A DNA stretch of 64,000 nt from Gnetum montanum (taxonomy: Eukaryota > Streptophyta > Gnetopsida > Gnetales > Gnetaceae), in the NCBI GenBank assembly GCA_015680685.1, contig MNCI01016193.1, forward strand, positions 237,619-301,618, written 5' to 3'. Position 1 is the first letter of the stretch. Each line of letters starts with the position of its first letter. The position numbers were made by a program, and so were the translations under genes. The notes below the pieces were generated by a model, which had not been told where the DNA came from, did no database searches, and saw only the letters and a program-made list of their open reading frames with translations. Of this stretch, positions 1 through 11,028 are shown one piece after another.

Positions 1-96
1 ACCTGGTAGAATTGAATATGTGACCTAGACTTCAATTCTAAGGCTCTTACCACAAATAAAACAAAACTCTACCATATTGTATCCTATCATAGCCAA

Positions 97-180
97 TATA
101 GTTAGCAGGAGGTTCAAGCAGTAAGCACATTGTCTTGTTAAACAAGAGGTTGCTAGTTTGAGTCACACTTGAGGCATTGT
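97..180 (+). repeat. Possible tRNA-derived SINE head (pol III A/B-box-like)
   Basis: A TAGCAGGAGGTTCAAG block resembles a pol III A box. About 50 bases on, AGTTTGAGTCACA resembles a degenerate B box (GGTTCRANYC), and between them CTTG-TTAAA-CAAG can form a short anticodon-arm-like hairpin. This is the layout of the 5' head of plant tRNA-derived SINEs. No cloverleaf, tail or target duplication was recognised, so it could be chance. Confidence 0.25.
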
Positions 181-850
181 TATATTCCTCCGTTACTCTT
201 CTAAAGTATCCTACTAGCTATATGTATTGGGCGAGGGGTGGTTATAGTCATTTCTTTAAGGTGTGCTTCGTTGCCAAATTCTTTAGGTGCTGCTTTTGCA
301 AATTCCACATATCATATTTATAAAACTGTTTGGTTTTAGTTGATTTTGGGGACTTTTACTAGGATGAATCCTCTAATTCATGTTGGACCCACCATTTTTA
401 TTGTATTTTAGATTCCGCTGTAAAAGGTGTAATCTGTTCAAACTTATGAATCTTTGGACTTAACATCTCTAGGGAATTAACATTCACAAATTCACCCAAC
501 CAGAGAAACTATTAATAGGCTTTTGATTTGGTAACTCCAAGTTATAAGTTTGTTTTTCATTAGCAATATTGAATTATAACGTTTTAATTTAATTATAAGT
601 ATCTTGTAATAGTAATGCCTAGAATAATCCTCACAACAAGGAGTATTAGGGGTGACAATTTGGGTTACTACCTCAAATTGAAAGCATTGTTTCAAACATA
701 TCTTGTTACCTTTTTGAAACCAACACTTTTATATTTTTCTTTATAGCATTTATCATTATTATTATTTTCAATTATAACTTAAAATACATGTAATGATCAC
801 AGTGTATTAAATTTGTATCCTTTACCATTGCACATGATATCAGGCATAAG

Positions 851-930
851 AGGGTTGATTGTACTTAAAGATCATCTTGTAGGATTGAAGAGCGTTGATT
901 GTACTTAAAGATCATCTTGTAGGATTGAAG
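851..930. repeat. Tandem duplication, 40 bp x 2
   Basis: Two adjacent 40-base units beginning near GTTGATTGTACTTAAAG are identical except for one or two bases at the start. This is a recent local duplication in the upstream flank with no evident function. Confidence 0.9.
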
Positions 931-1474
931 ATGGCTTGTGCTTTTCATTTTCAGCCGTTGCGTTGCTGGGAACCAAGGAGTTGCTTAATAACGAACGGGT
1001 AAATAGAGATTAGACTAACGACAGGACTAACGACACCTTCATTCCGAATTTAAAATAGAGACAGGACTAACGACAAAAGGTCAAAAAACCTACCCGCTAT
1101 ACGGATGTTGTTACAGGTTTTCAATTTAGTAATCTATCCCTAAATACCTCCTCCCTGCTTAACAAAAGAAACAGACATTGTTCTAGTTCAGAAGCATCAA
1201 AATGATTAATCACTTTTTACCAGGCTTCCAGTACAAAAAGAAAATAAAAGAGAGAAAATACTTGAAACATCAACTGTTGAATAATGTTACTTTGAACTAA
1301 CAATGGAATAAAATTGACTGGAGAACCTTTGTGAAAAACCAAAAATTTTAGATAGCATAAAGTATAAGAGGACAAAAGCAAAATCAGGTATGAAGTAGAA
1401 ATTTTTGAAGTTGAGGAGTGTCACCAAATAAAATTTCCTTCAATTCTTGTTGAAAAACATATAAATTCAGTACT

Positions 1475-1644
1475 GCTACACCAAGTTCAAGAGCTGTGAG
1501 CAAAGGGACACGGAAAAAAATAATGGGTAAGCCTATCTTCCATGTTGAGTTAAATGTATGCTACACCAAGTTCAAGAGCTGTGAACAAGGGACAAGTAAA
1601 AAAACATAATGGGTAAACTTATCTTCCAGGTTGAGTTAAATATA
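1475..1644. repeat. Tandem duplication, ~85 bp x 2
   Basis: Two adjacent copies of about 85 bases start GCTACACCAAGTTCAAGAGC and end near TTGAGTTAAATRTA, with a few substitutions and small indels. They lie 340-510 bases upstream of the GMC start codon, so promoter elements in this stretch would be duplicated. Confidence 0.9.
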
Positions 1645-1919
1645 TCTTTCATGTGGAAGATAAGTCATTTTGGGTTGTGAACACCCAAATGAATCAAATA
1701 CCATGGGAATTGTCTAACTTTTTAAAGAGTAAGGATATTCCATATTTTTTGCCGGCGTTTTCCACTCCGTCCTCCCTGAGAACCTTGAGTAGCCAACAAG
1801 ATGTCAGCGCAATGAAACCAATTTCACTGAACGCCCAACAATCAATTTTATTGCCCTGCTCACCAGTCACCAGTCACTCCCATTCATTCATTGACGTGAT
1901 CATGTCTGCACCCGACTCC

Positions 1920-1945
1920 CATTCATTCATTCATTCATTCATTCA
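1920..1945. repeat. (CATT)n microsatellite in the likely 5' leader
   Basis: Six to seven uninterrupted CATT units lie about 40 bases upstream of the likely start codon. A shorter run of the same tetranucleotide is at 1880-1892. The tract is probably length-polymorphic and lies in the 5' leader or core promoter of the GMC gene. Confidence 0.9.
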
Positions 1946-1986
1946 CGTTCTCATCATCTCTGCACCTGGAAACACCACCACCGGCA

Positions 1987-4682
1987 ATGCTCCTTCTTCC
2001 ATCAATGGCGGCCCGAAACGGCTTTGGCTGGATAACAGCAACAACGTATCTGTGCACTTGCCTCTCCTTCTTCTTTTGCGTCTGTGCATCACTAAAATCA
2101 ACAGATGATGCAGCAGCAGCATGTGCCAAAAGGTAAGGTCCTCTTCCCTTGACCAAAACCAAGTTATTGTGTAACTGCAACTTCATCTGAGAAGAAGAGT
2201 TTTATCAGTGGCCCAACACTTAATTCTTTTAACAGGTACGATTATATCATAGTGGGCGGAGGGACGGCCGGCTGCGGCTTAGCGGCGACACTTTCAGCAG
2301 ACCGAACCGTGCTCGTTATCGAACGCGGAGGGTCCCCGTACACGGTGCCGGAGGTCATGCATCTATCAGGTCTCTGGCAGCTTCTGCAGGGCCCCGGCGG
2401 ACCACACTGGCCGGCGCAGACGGTGCTCACGGAGGACGGAGTGGTACTCCAGCGCGCCCGCGTCCTGGGCGGGGGTTCCGCCATTAACGCCGGATTTTAC
2501 AGCCGTGCCGAGCACGATTTCGTGGCTCGAATGGGACTGCATCAGGATTTGGTTAAGCAATCGTACGAGTGGGTGGAGGAGCGCCTCTTGGTTTCTGTGC
2601 CACCGAAGCTCTCGCGCTGGTCCATGGCTCTCCGGGATGGTCTCCTGCAGTCGGGCGTGCTGCCGTTTCTCGGTTTCAGTTTGGATCATCCTTCCCGAGA
2701 AGGGACTAAGGTCTCTGCCAACACTTTCGATGATTCTGGCCTCCGCCACTCCGCCGCGGATCTTCTTGCCGACGCTGAGCCCCGCAATGTTGTGGTTCTG
2801 CTCAACTCCACCGTCTCCAGAGTTTTCCTGCGTCCTTACTCCCACAACGGTACGTGTTTAGTTTGGAATCACCTCTGAAATTCATCACTGTTTCGAATTT
2901 CCTTGTTTCTGTAATACAGCAGATGTGGGTTGTGGGGTCCACGAATCAGAGTCGCTTTAAATGGAAAGAGTAACTCGTAGAATTCACTTCCGAAACTAGT
3001 CTCCACTACCCCGTACAAACAAAGTAAAAAACAATATTTCAATACAAAATTTGAATGCTTTGAATGCACAGCCTAGACTCATAGAATTTAGAACCGTCGT
3101 TTCTGAAACTAGTCAAACTCAGTTACTTTTCTATGGAAGTCTGGGTAATCTTCAGGGTCTTCATGGATTGCGTTTGTTAAGCGTTTCATGCACATATTTC
3201 TTGGATTCTTCCCTTGACCTAGAGCATGCATCATCCGTTAGGCACCAACCGAATGAATACTGACGGAGTTCCAACGACAAATGTTACCAAGTTGGAAAAC
3301 CAAATTCCATCTCAAACTCGGCTTCGTTTACACAGGCAAATCCTTGAAAGCAGTGGGAGTGGAGTTGGTTGATAGCCAGGGAACGACCCACCAAGCTTTC
3401 TTAGACGAATCAATGGCGGAAGAATCAGAATCAGAAGTAATATTGTCAGCAGGCGCAATGGGGAGCCCGCAGCTGCTGATGCTGAGCGGAATCGGACCCA
3501 AAAACCATCTCAACAGCCTCAACATCACATGCCTACTCCATCTGCCATGGGTAGGTCAGGAAATCCAGGATAATCCAAGCGCACACTTCAGAGTAGAATC
3601 GCCGCTGCCGCTGGAAGAATCAAGCATACAGGTTGTGGGAGTTCTCAACTCCTCATTCGCCTACATCGAATCCAGTAGCCTTACTCCGACCCAGAACAGC
3701 TCTTCTTCCGGAGTAAAATATGAGGGCAGCATTGTGCAAAAACTTTCGCGGCCGTTGTCGCGCGGAACCCTGCGTCTGCGCAGCAGGGATGCCACGCAGA
3801 ATCCTTCAGTGCGATACAATTACTATTCGAATCCCAGCGACATTCGCAGGTGAGATCATGATAAAAATGTAGTCCCCTGTCTTCAAAATTTAGTTATTTT
3901 GGGAACGATTCATCTAGTTTTGGAACTCAAAACACCTCAAAACCAGCGCCACTTTAATTTTAATACATGTCTTCTGAATTTTAATCGTGTTGTTTGTATA
4001 TCTTAACAAAAAGTAAGAGATGCAGAGATTTTATCTTATTGTTTTAAGAAATATGGTTGAATTATGAGGTGATGGTGCAATAAACTGCTTTCGTAATTTT
4101 AAACTCTCGACCTTGTGCAGCTGTGCGAGGGCTGCCAGAATCATGGCCCGCATTGCAGAATCCGCGGCTCTTGCGAAGTTTATGTTCAAGGGTGAAAACC
4201 GTCTTAGATTCAGTGGCAACACTGAAATCCCCCCAAGCTCTGCAGATGAATCGGAAATGATGGAATTTTGCAGGCGTACATTGATAACCATCTGGCATTT
4301 TCATGGCGGATGCGAGCCTGGAAAAGTTGTCGATCGCGAGAATTATGTTGTGCTGGGGACGAGCAATTTGAGAATTGTAGATGGATCGCTGTTCCGTGAC
4401 AGTCCCGGCACAAATCCACAGGCCACCACTATGATGCTCGGCAGGTGTGACCACATTTTGATTATGTTAAAAATATCTTTAATTGGATTGTCGATTCTTC
4501 CTCTACGGTTTCCATCCTGAATAATTACTTATGATAAAATCTGGTCCAGTAATAATGAATTCTTGTCTGACAGATACATGGGCCTCAAGATACGCCGGGA
4601 GCGCTCTGGATCCGCCAAAATTCTCAAACCAAACTTTTCATCTTCCATTATTGAAATGGTGAGAAACGCGTTCTACCGTTAA
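1987..4682 (+). CDS. HOTHEAD/mandelonitrile-lyase-like FAD-dependent GMC oxidoreductase, five exons
   Basis: Joining exons 1987-2132, 2236-2849, 3336-3849, 4121-4444 and 4574-4682 gives 1707 nt: 568 codons plus TAA, with no internal stop. All four introns are GT..AG (103, 486, 271 and 129 bp). Visible features are an N-terminal hydrophobic signal peptide (about residues 12-35, secretory), the FAD dinucleotide loop GGGTAGC (56-62) with the ADP-ribose-binding acidic residue in [10 protein letters not shown] signature 1 [15 protein letters not shown] (123-137), GMC signature 2 [15 protein letters not shown] (293-307), the catalytic-histidine motif WHFHGGC (483-489) and SPGTNPQAT around 519-527, which supplies the second active-site position. 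Length and motif order fit plant HOTHEAD-like proteins. Family members oxidise omega-hydroxy fatty acids for cuticle (HOTHEAD) or cleave mandelonitrile (Prunus); the substrate cannot be decided here. ATG 2005 is an alternative start six codons later. The stretch between the FAD loop and signature 1 looks divergent. It is the only intact gene in the window. Confidence 0.93.
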
Positions 4683-4829
4683 TAGGTTGGCATGGTTTAG
4701 TCCACGTGTCAACATCACTCATGAATGGACCTTATGCTTTCAATCTCATCATTTCATCTATAGAATAATCCAAATCGTTGGAAGGTGAGGAATCAGGATA
4801 CCTGATTTGGAAAAACCTACTTCATTTTG
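4683..4829. other. 3' UTR / junction between the GMC gene and the hAT relic
   Basis: About 150 bases separate the GMC stop codon from the end of the hAT pseudogene. The 3' UTR must lie here. I see no classical AATAAA; an AATAAT at 4763-4768 is a possible weak poly(A) signal. No hAT terminal inverted repeat could be paired. Confidence 0.4.
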
Positions 4830-5145
4830 TTACATGGCATTAAGATCATTTGCATGGAAATCATCTTCATTCACGATGGAATCATCAATATTAAAATGCA
4901 TTGCTCCAAGAACATTAACTAAGTCCGTAGAATAACTTTCTCTATCATCAAGTATTGCAACATCATCATCTTCTAAATTAACATCCCAAGGAAGATTAGG
5001 TGATTGCCTATATTTTATTTCCTTTTTTTTTTCAATTTAATCATGCTATGAACAGACACTAATTTTTCACTTCTTTTTGGAGTAAGACTTTCTTTTTATA
5101 TGAATATGTTGACCAATTTCTTTAAGGAGCAAAAGAAGATGCAAC
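4830..5145 (-). pseudogene. hAT transposase, C-terminal dimerisation exon (broken), detached half
   Basis: Reading the minus strand from a splice-acceptor-like TTTATGTAG at 5146-5154, the frame gives ASSFAP, a stop, then RNWSTYSY. This matches the conserved hAT C-terminal motif (ASSS..ERNWS.FS.IH). Further on EKLVSVHSMIKL matches the family's KLVFIHSNLRL, followed by an acidic tail to a TAA at 4830-4832. A stop and frameshifts make it non-functional. The rest of the transposase lies 23 kb away at 28593-30480 on the same strand; element Y was inserted into the intron between them. 5146-5409 is the remaining intron piece. Confidence 0.75.
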
Positions 5146-5409
5146 CTACATAAATGATAAAAACAAGAATGAAATTTTGCAATGTTAAAATATTCATTTT
5201 ATAAATCATTCAAAACCTCATCAATAAAAAAATTCATTTGAAACTTTAAACTTGATAGCCTACTAGTTATGGAATTTAGAAAATGCATAATGATATATAA
5301 ACCATCACTATTTCAAGTTTTCAAACATCACATTGCATAAATCTATTAAGAAAATTAATGTGTATTTATATTTGTTATATGTTTAATGAAAAGCTGATAG
5401 TAATACTAG
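5146..5409 (-). other. Intron fragment of the hAT relic, up to the Y insertion point
   Basis: AT-rich, stop-riddled sequence between the acceptor-like site of the hAT C-terminal exon and the left terminus of element Y. It continues logically at 28593 on the other side of Y. A clean target-site duplication was not found: left flank ..AATACTAG, right flank ATTAC.. Confidence 0.5.
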
Positions 5410-6882
5410 TGGTGCCAACACTTCCATGCCAAGATGGGACATTGATTAAATAAGTTCTAGTTCATTGATCGGTAAAAATCCTATGGTTTTAGCTCATTAT
5501 TTTGTAATGAAATTGGTTTCAAGTTTGAGTCACAATTTAGAAATGGCTCTATTCCTCAATAATTATCATGTTGGCCATACATCATAAAGTATATATATAG
5601 TCATTCTTTGGTTTAACAATCACAGTTCGGTAGGAAACATGATAATTTAGAGAATTTAAAGAACTTACAGAGGAGTTTAATAACTTAAGTGTGGCTTTAT
5701 GTACCAACCTTTACCTAACAAGCCAATGACATTGTCACTTATGCAACCTATCGTTATCCTTTGTTAATAAAAAATAAAACAAAAATAAATAAAAAAGAAG
5801 CAAAGGAGTTAGGATGCGAAGTGATTGAAAGTTGGTATTCTCAAATATTAGCTATGGTACCATTTTCCTATTGACAATTATCAATTATTTAGCTTCAAGG
5901 GAGTTTCTTGGTTTGTAACTGTTATTGGCCATTTATAGTGGTCATCTTTGCCACCTTTTCTCCGCAAGTTTTCTCGTTTATCCTACCTTTCATGTAGATG
6001 CAAATGTTACTTGCCACAGCAATGAAAGTTTAGCTACAATTTTTGTTTCCCTAGACAATTTTAAATCGCATGATCCATTTATGGCTAATGTGCAAATGAT
6101 ACACAAAAGAAATGAAAGTTGCAGAAAATCTGCACCTTTCCTTGTTCATCTTCACCATGAATGGAGGCATGCTTAGTTAGTTTTGGTGTGGCAGAGACAT
6201 TGGGAATTGTAATGGAAAATTGCAAGAAATCTTTTGAAGCCTTCTCTATGACTTCGACGAAAATGGTGGCAACACGAGCAATTGTGAGGTGGCTTCTTGT
6301 ATGCAGCATGACGAGTAGAGGACACTTCTACCAAATATTGCTGTTGCAGACGGTTGCAAGATATATTTCAATGGAAATAGAACATGAGATGGCACTACAG
6401 TTTTTATTCTCCCATGGAAACAGAAGTTTCTGTTTTCAATAGAGTTCTTTCTTGTTGTTGTGTATTTTTGCACCAACACATTTCTCTTGTGCCAAGTCTG
6501 TGCAGTTGCTCGTTGAGTAGCAATCGGGGCATGGTTCCTTGTCATTTTTACGAATGCATGTTCCTATAGTTGTTACTTACACATGGGTGGTGGAAGTTGC
6601 GCTTTACTTGGCTAGGTGATTGGTGGTGTCCACTACTATTTTTACACATGATTGATGGACATTATAGTGGATGTTATGTATAGGTGGTGTTAGTGGATGT
6701 TACAATGGATGTTATGCATAGGTAGCAATTGCCATGGTCGTTATGCATGGGTGGTGGCTCTTCATGTGCTAGACAGGTTTTTATAAATTCCTTGGTGAGA
6801 AAAGAGGACAAAGACAAGCAGTAGAACACGAGCTACCATGGTGGGGTTTTCTCCAAGTGGAATCATAATGAAAAATCCTAGG

Positions 6883-7790
6883 TGATGAGACGCGATATGC
6901 ACAAGCCGTGATATCGTGTACGCGATATCGTAGTCGCCACGATATCGCATCCCCTGCGATATCGCGTACACGATATCGCGGTCCGTTGCCAAATCTATAA
7001 ATAAGAGGCGGCATGCCCCTCATTTGACATCATAGGCGTAAAGTAGCGAAGCTCTGGCGGATTGATCACCCCAGAGATAGAATATTTTCCATGTGCCCGC
7101 AATAGGAGTCCCCCAAGTGAATGATTCTTTATTCGAGCAGCTTTGTAGCTAAACGCAAGTTGTGTACGCCAATAAAGACAAGCTTTGTGGATAAACCTTG
7201 CAGTACATGGATAGGTTTACTTAATGTTATTTATTGCTTTCCTAGTAACGCGGCATGAGTACGACTTGGTTACGAGTGTTGACGAATGTGTACGGCTAGC
7301 GAAGTAATCGGCTACTCATCGCGATTAGATTCTCTCACCCTTACCTCCTAGAACGTGGGACAAGTACGACTTGATTACGNNNNNNNNNNNNNNNNNNNNN
7401 NNNNNNNNNNNNNNNNNNNNNNNNNNNNNNNNNNNNNNNNNNNNNNNNNNNNNNNNNNNNNNNNNNNNNNNNNNNNNNNNNNNNNNNNNNNNNNNNNNNN
7501 NNNNNNNNNNNNNNNNNNNNNNNNNNNNNNNNNNNNNNNNNNNNNNNNNNNNNNNNNNNNNNNNNNNNNNNNNNNNNNNNNNNNNNNNNNNNNNNNNNNN
7601 NNNNNNNNNNNNNNNNNNNNNNNNNNNNNNNNNNNNNNNNNNNNNNNNNNNNNNNNNNNNNNNNNNNNNNNNNNNNNNNNNNNNNNNNNNNNNNNNNNNN
7701 NNNNNNNNNNNNNNNNNNNNNNNNNNNNNNNNNNNNNNNNNNNNNNNNNNNNNNNNNNNNNNNNNNNNNNNNNNNNNNNNNNNNNNNNNN
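6883..7790 (+). repeat. A 5' LTR (3' part hidden by the gap; end estimated)
   Basis: The visible part (6883-7379) is collinear with the 3' LTR at 12963-13872. U3 carries a run of palindromic GATATCG-type motifs (6893-6981) directly upstream of a TATA box, TATAAATA (6996-7003). AATAAAG at about 7171 may serve as poly(A) signal. From the 910-bp length of the 3' LTR the end should lie near 7790, inside the N run, together with the primer-binding site and gag start. Confidence 0.8.
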
Positions 7791-7998
7791 NNNNNNNNNN
7801 NNNNNNNNNNNNNNNNNNNNNNNNNNNNNNNNNNNNNNNNNNNNNNNNNNNNNNNNNNNNNNNNNNNNNNNNNNNNNNNNNNNNNNNNNNNNNNNNNNNN
7901 NNNNNNNNNNNNNNNNNNNNNNNNNNNNNNNNNNNNNNNNNNNNNNNNNNNNNNNNNNNNNNNNNNNNNNNNNNNNNNNNNNNNNNNNNNNNNNNNNN
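7380..7998. other. Assembly gap (619 N)
   Basis: Unknown sequence. By comparison with B and D it should hold the end of A's 5' LTR, the tRNA-Asp primer-binding site, a short leader and the first codons of gag. Open frames spanning it are meaningless. Confidence 1.
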
Positions 7999-9592
7999 CT
8001 GAATACGTTGCTAGAAGATATCATGTAAGGGATTATCATCCCATAGCTGCCCAACGTATTTGGGACGAAGGGCAGGAGAGCCAACATTCATTGTTGAAGG
8101 GCAAGGTCCCCCATGTCCTTAGCGAAATAGGAGACGAGGAACCCCTCACAATGGGTTTCTTAGAAAATGATGTTCCTCCTCCTCACAATGGTGAAGAGGT
8201 TAGGCATCAAGGCTTTCGATCAACTGTACATGCTACGGGCTCTGATCCCTGTGAACACCAACTATTCACGGCAGGAACAACCACTCACACTAAGGACAGG
8301 CACTTTGATTATCACAATGATCGGGGCCGAAGCAGCCAAAGAAAAGGTAAGAAACATCGCCATGGTGATGGATCCCCTTCCTCTTCTCCTTCATCTCACC
8401 ATTCACACTCTCCTTCCACATCTGGGTGCAACCACCGTGAGCACAACGGAGAGGGTAAGAGTAAAGAAGATGAAAGACCTCAACAGGAAGGTCGAGAAGA
8501 GTTAGGACAAGTGTAAGGACGTAGGGAGAGTAGGGAACCACCAAGAAGACATCACAGACGTCATGATAGGGATGATCATGACGAACCCCTACTCGCAACC
8601 CAAAGCATGCTAGACATCACAGAGGTAGTTAGGATCCCCACAAGGCACTTAAAAGATAGCAGGATCAAGTGTTTGGACATAAATAATATCCCACATTTTG
8701 AAGGGGGATACAACGCTGATCCTCAACATCATTTACAAGCATTCCACGATGCCTGTGCCTTGTAAAATATAGATAATAAGTGACAGAAGCTTAAGTTGTT
8801 CCCAAGAACACTCACCAAAGAAGCAGAGAGCTAGTACCGGTCCTTAGAATCGGAAACCATCAGGAGGTGGAGTACAATGCTTGAACTGTTCAACAACAAA
8901 TATCAAACATACTCCAAAGTGTCCAATTTGCGTAAGCAGATCCAAGGCTGGAAATAAGATGCTTATGAACCCTTGGATGCTACCAGGACCCGTTACTATA
9001 CATTGCTACATCATTGCCCGGGCCATGGGTACGCTAAACGGGATCCACTTCGCCACATCGTGGATGGGCTAAGAAATGAAACGAGAAGAACTCTTGGGAC
9101 TTACGCCCAAGGGAGACTTCCCAACTGAGAGCCCATGAAGTTGAAAGTTTGTTGGAACAAGTAGCGCAAGAAGAGGGTAAGCTACGTAAGAGGGAAAGTG
9201 CGGAAGAATACAATCGCGATCCCTCCCTTCGCAAGAAGGGAGTGAAATTCTGTGATGAGGAGGATGAGTCACCACTCGAAGAGTTGGTGAATCGGAAAAC
9301 CTTACCGATCCAAAAGTTAACAATCGAGGTATCAACTAAGGTAGACCAAATGTGGGATTCCTTAGACTCAAGAATAGAAATAGTCTTAAAAATTGTAGAA
9401 GAGTCTAAGGTAGAACAAAGTAGTGACAAAGGCAAAACCAAGCGGAGAAACTTAAACCCTGCGCATAACAAGGGTAAGGTGAAAATTCCTATCTCCGATG
9501 AGGCTGTGAATTTTGATTCAGACAATGATAGTATCCTAAGGGATGTTGCCAAATTATCTCACATCTGCAGGAGTCTGGGGTGTATGCATTAA
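7999..9592 (+). pseudogene. A gag (capsid/nucleocapsid polyprotein), degenerate
   Basis: The translation parallels the Gags of B, D and E. A low-complexity Ser/His-rich segment (about 8340-8510) is followed by DEPLLATQSM, then the retrotransposon-gag core with GGYNADPQHHLQAFHDAC and LFNNKYQTYSKVSNLRKQIQ (near 8890), GHGYAKRDPLRHIVDGLRNE (near 9020) and a charged coiled-coil tail to 9592. Several in-frame stops and at least one frameshift break it. Gag would form the cytoplasmic virus-like particle. Its start is in the gap. A Pro/Gln/Tyr-rich linker follows at 9690-10014. Confidence 0.8.
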
Positions 9593-10059
9593 ATCTAAGA
9601 CTTAATCAACAGTAAACACCCCGAAGGTTGCCTTATCCACAAGGTAACCCAAGGCAATTCCACCAACCCTTAACGTATTATCCAAGTGGAACTTTGCCAC
9701 AGCCCATCGGATAGCATCAGTAGTGGCAATACCCACAGTCATGGGGGATGCCACTGGCAGCACATCAGTACCCTTACCGGCAGCCCGATCCTTATGGTTA
9801 TTATGTGCAGCAGCCAGTTTCTCCAGGTGACTCTATGGGTCACACTACTCCTCAACGTTACTACCAAGTTCGGGAGTACTTCAGGAGGACTCCTTCTCCT
9901 CCGGGAGATATCTCACATTCAGTCCATCCTCTAACTCCACCCACACCTCTTCCACCTATAGTTCCCATACAACCTGCTCCAACAATGCAAGGGAAATTAC
10001 CTACCCAACCGTAGCAACGTCACGCTGCGAGAGCTGTAAATATCCAACCCGGTGCTAGT

Positions 10060-11028
10060 TCTAACAACTGTACAAAGAAGAGACCCTTCTTCAAAACTAG
10101 GAGCCCAGACAAACTCTTACAACAACAAGTGGATGGGTACATGTATAGGCCTCTAACCACTAATGCTTTGGAGAACCCTTCAGTCCAACAGAGCGTAACG
10201 CATACGGTTATGTTAACACATACCGTAATTGATTGGATTAAGGTAGGCCACCTTTCCAGGAAACTAACTGACCCTGGGAGTCCCTTTATTTATTTGCAAA
10301 TCACTGGAAATGCATCACATCGGGCTCTTCTTGACTCAGGTTCCGGAGTCAACTTAATTTCACATAAGATGTATCACGCCTGGAACCTGCCGCAACTTAA
10401 AAAGAGTAACATACAACTAGAGCTGGTAGACCAGTCCATCACCATTCCCTTAGGATTGGTGGGGGATGTTATTACCACTGTATGTGGTTGGTCCTACCCA
10501 GTTGACTTTCTGGTGATCGAAGCGAACAATAATGAAGGGGACTTCCCAATTATAATGGGAAGGGCATGGCTAAGTACAGTAGACGCATGCCTTAGGATCC
10601 GCGATCTTTCCTTGGAAATCTCTAAGGTAAACATATGTGGAAAGATTGAGAAGAGGAAAGTTCCATGCATCACATACAGTGATTCATCGGGTGATGACAT
10701 GGAGGAAATGTCTCCATGTAACAGGTGTGCCCAAAAAACTCTGCAACAAAGATGCCTGTATGTAGCAACCACACAAGAAGTAGTAGACACCTCGTGGTTG
10801 ACAACTACTCGTAGGAGCGGAAAAATATGCATGGAACGAACTGAGAAAACTCATGCCAACAACTGTGGCATAGACACATTGGAATGTGAGCGTTGCCAAC
10901 TTCCACCCCTCAACTTAAGATCATTAATTGGGAGAAGTTGGGCACTTCTGAGAAACTCAAATAGATGCTCATTATTTTGGATCTCTTCCTTACAACTTAG
11001 TCATGGGCGAGATGGCCACCTATGCTAA
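10060..11028 (+). CDS. A retroviral-type aspartic protease domain, open frame
   Basis: An open frame (ATG at 10129) contains ALLDSGSGVNLIS, the D-S-G active-site loop of retropepsins, and 80-90 residues later PIIMGRAWLSTVDA, matching the ILGRxWL flap/helix motif of plant gypsy proteases. The core spans about 10300-10640. The C-terminal part (10640-11028) is Cys-rich and unlike known Pol proteins; the frame then ends with no RT behind it. In full elements this enzyme processes Gag-Pol by dimerising inside the particle. Here it is the last recognisable coding domain. It could still be translated, but decay of the upstream gag makes function unlikely. Confidence 0.75.
   Translation, partial: SNNCTKKRPFFKTRSPDKLLQQQVDGYMYRPLTTNALENPSVQQSVTHTVMLTHTVIDWIKVGHLSRKLTDPGSPFIYLQITGNASHRALLDSGSGVNLISHKMYHAWNLPQLKKSNIQLELVDQSITIPLGLVGDVITTVCGWSYPVDFLVIEANNNEGDFPIIMGRAWLSTVDACLRIRDLSLEISKVNICGKIEKRKVPCITYSDSSGDDMEEMSPCNRCAQKTLQQRCLYVATTQEVVDTSWLTTTRRSGKICMERTEKTHANNCGIDTLECERCQLPPLNLRSLIGRSWALLRNSNRCSLFWISSLQLSHGRDGHLC

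Larger units (their letters stand above)
1..1986. other. AT-rich flank upstream of the GMC oxidoreductase gene
   Basis: No convincing coding region was found in these 2 kb. The stretch is AT-rich and holds two short tandem duplications, a tetranucleotide microsatellite and one possible SINE relic, each listed separately. It must contain the promoter and 5' leader of the gene that starts at 1987, but I see no clear TATA box at the expected distance. A long open frame on the plus strand (1653-2108) overlaps exon 1 in another frame and has no family resemblance, so I treat it as a shadow. Confidence 0.6.

Noticed and set aside
97-180. Functional tRNA gene
   Set aside because: A- and B-box-like motifs are degenerate and no cloverleaf with acceptor stem can be drawn; kept only as a low-confidence SINE head.
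1653-2108. 151-codon plus-strand frame overlapping exon 1 of the GMC gene
   Set aside because: It is in a different frame from the spliced GMC protein, is made of CATT-repeat translation (HSFIHSFIH), and has no family resemblance.
2366-2845. 159-codon minus-strand frame opposite GMC exon 2
   Set aside because: Antisense shadow of a GC-rich coding exon; no recognisable motif.
5402-5409. TSD for element Y (AATAC versus ATTAC at 28594-28598)
   Set aside because: Would need the LTR to start with TAG and end one base past CA, with a mismatch as well. I do not claim a TSD for Y; its boundaries rest on LTR homology and the hAT continuity.
7341-8516. Long open frames across 7341-8516
   Set aside because: They read through 619 N. 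Only the part after 7999 is real sequence, and it belongs to A's gag.
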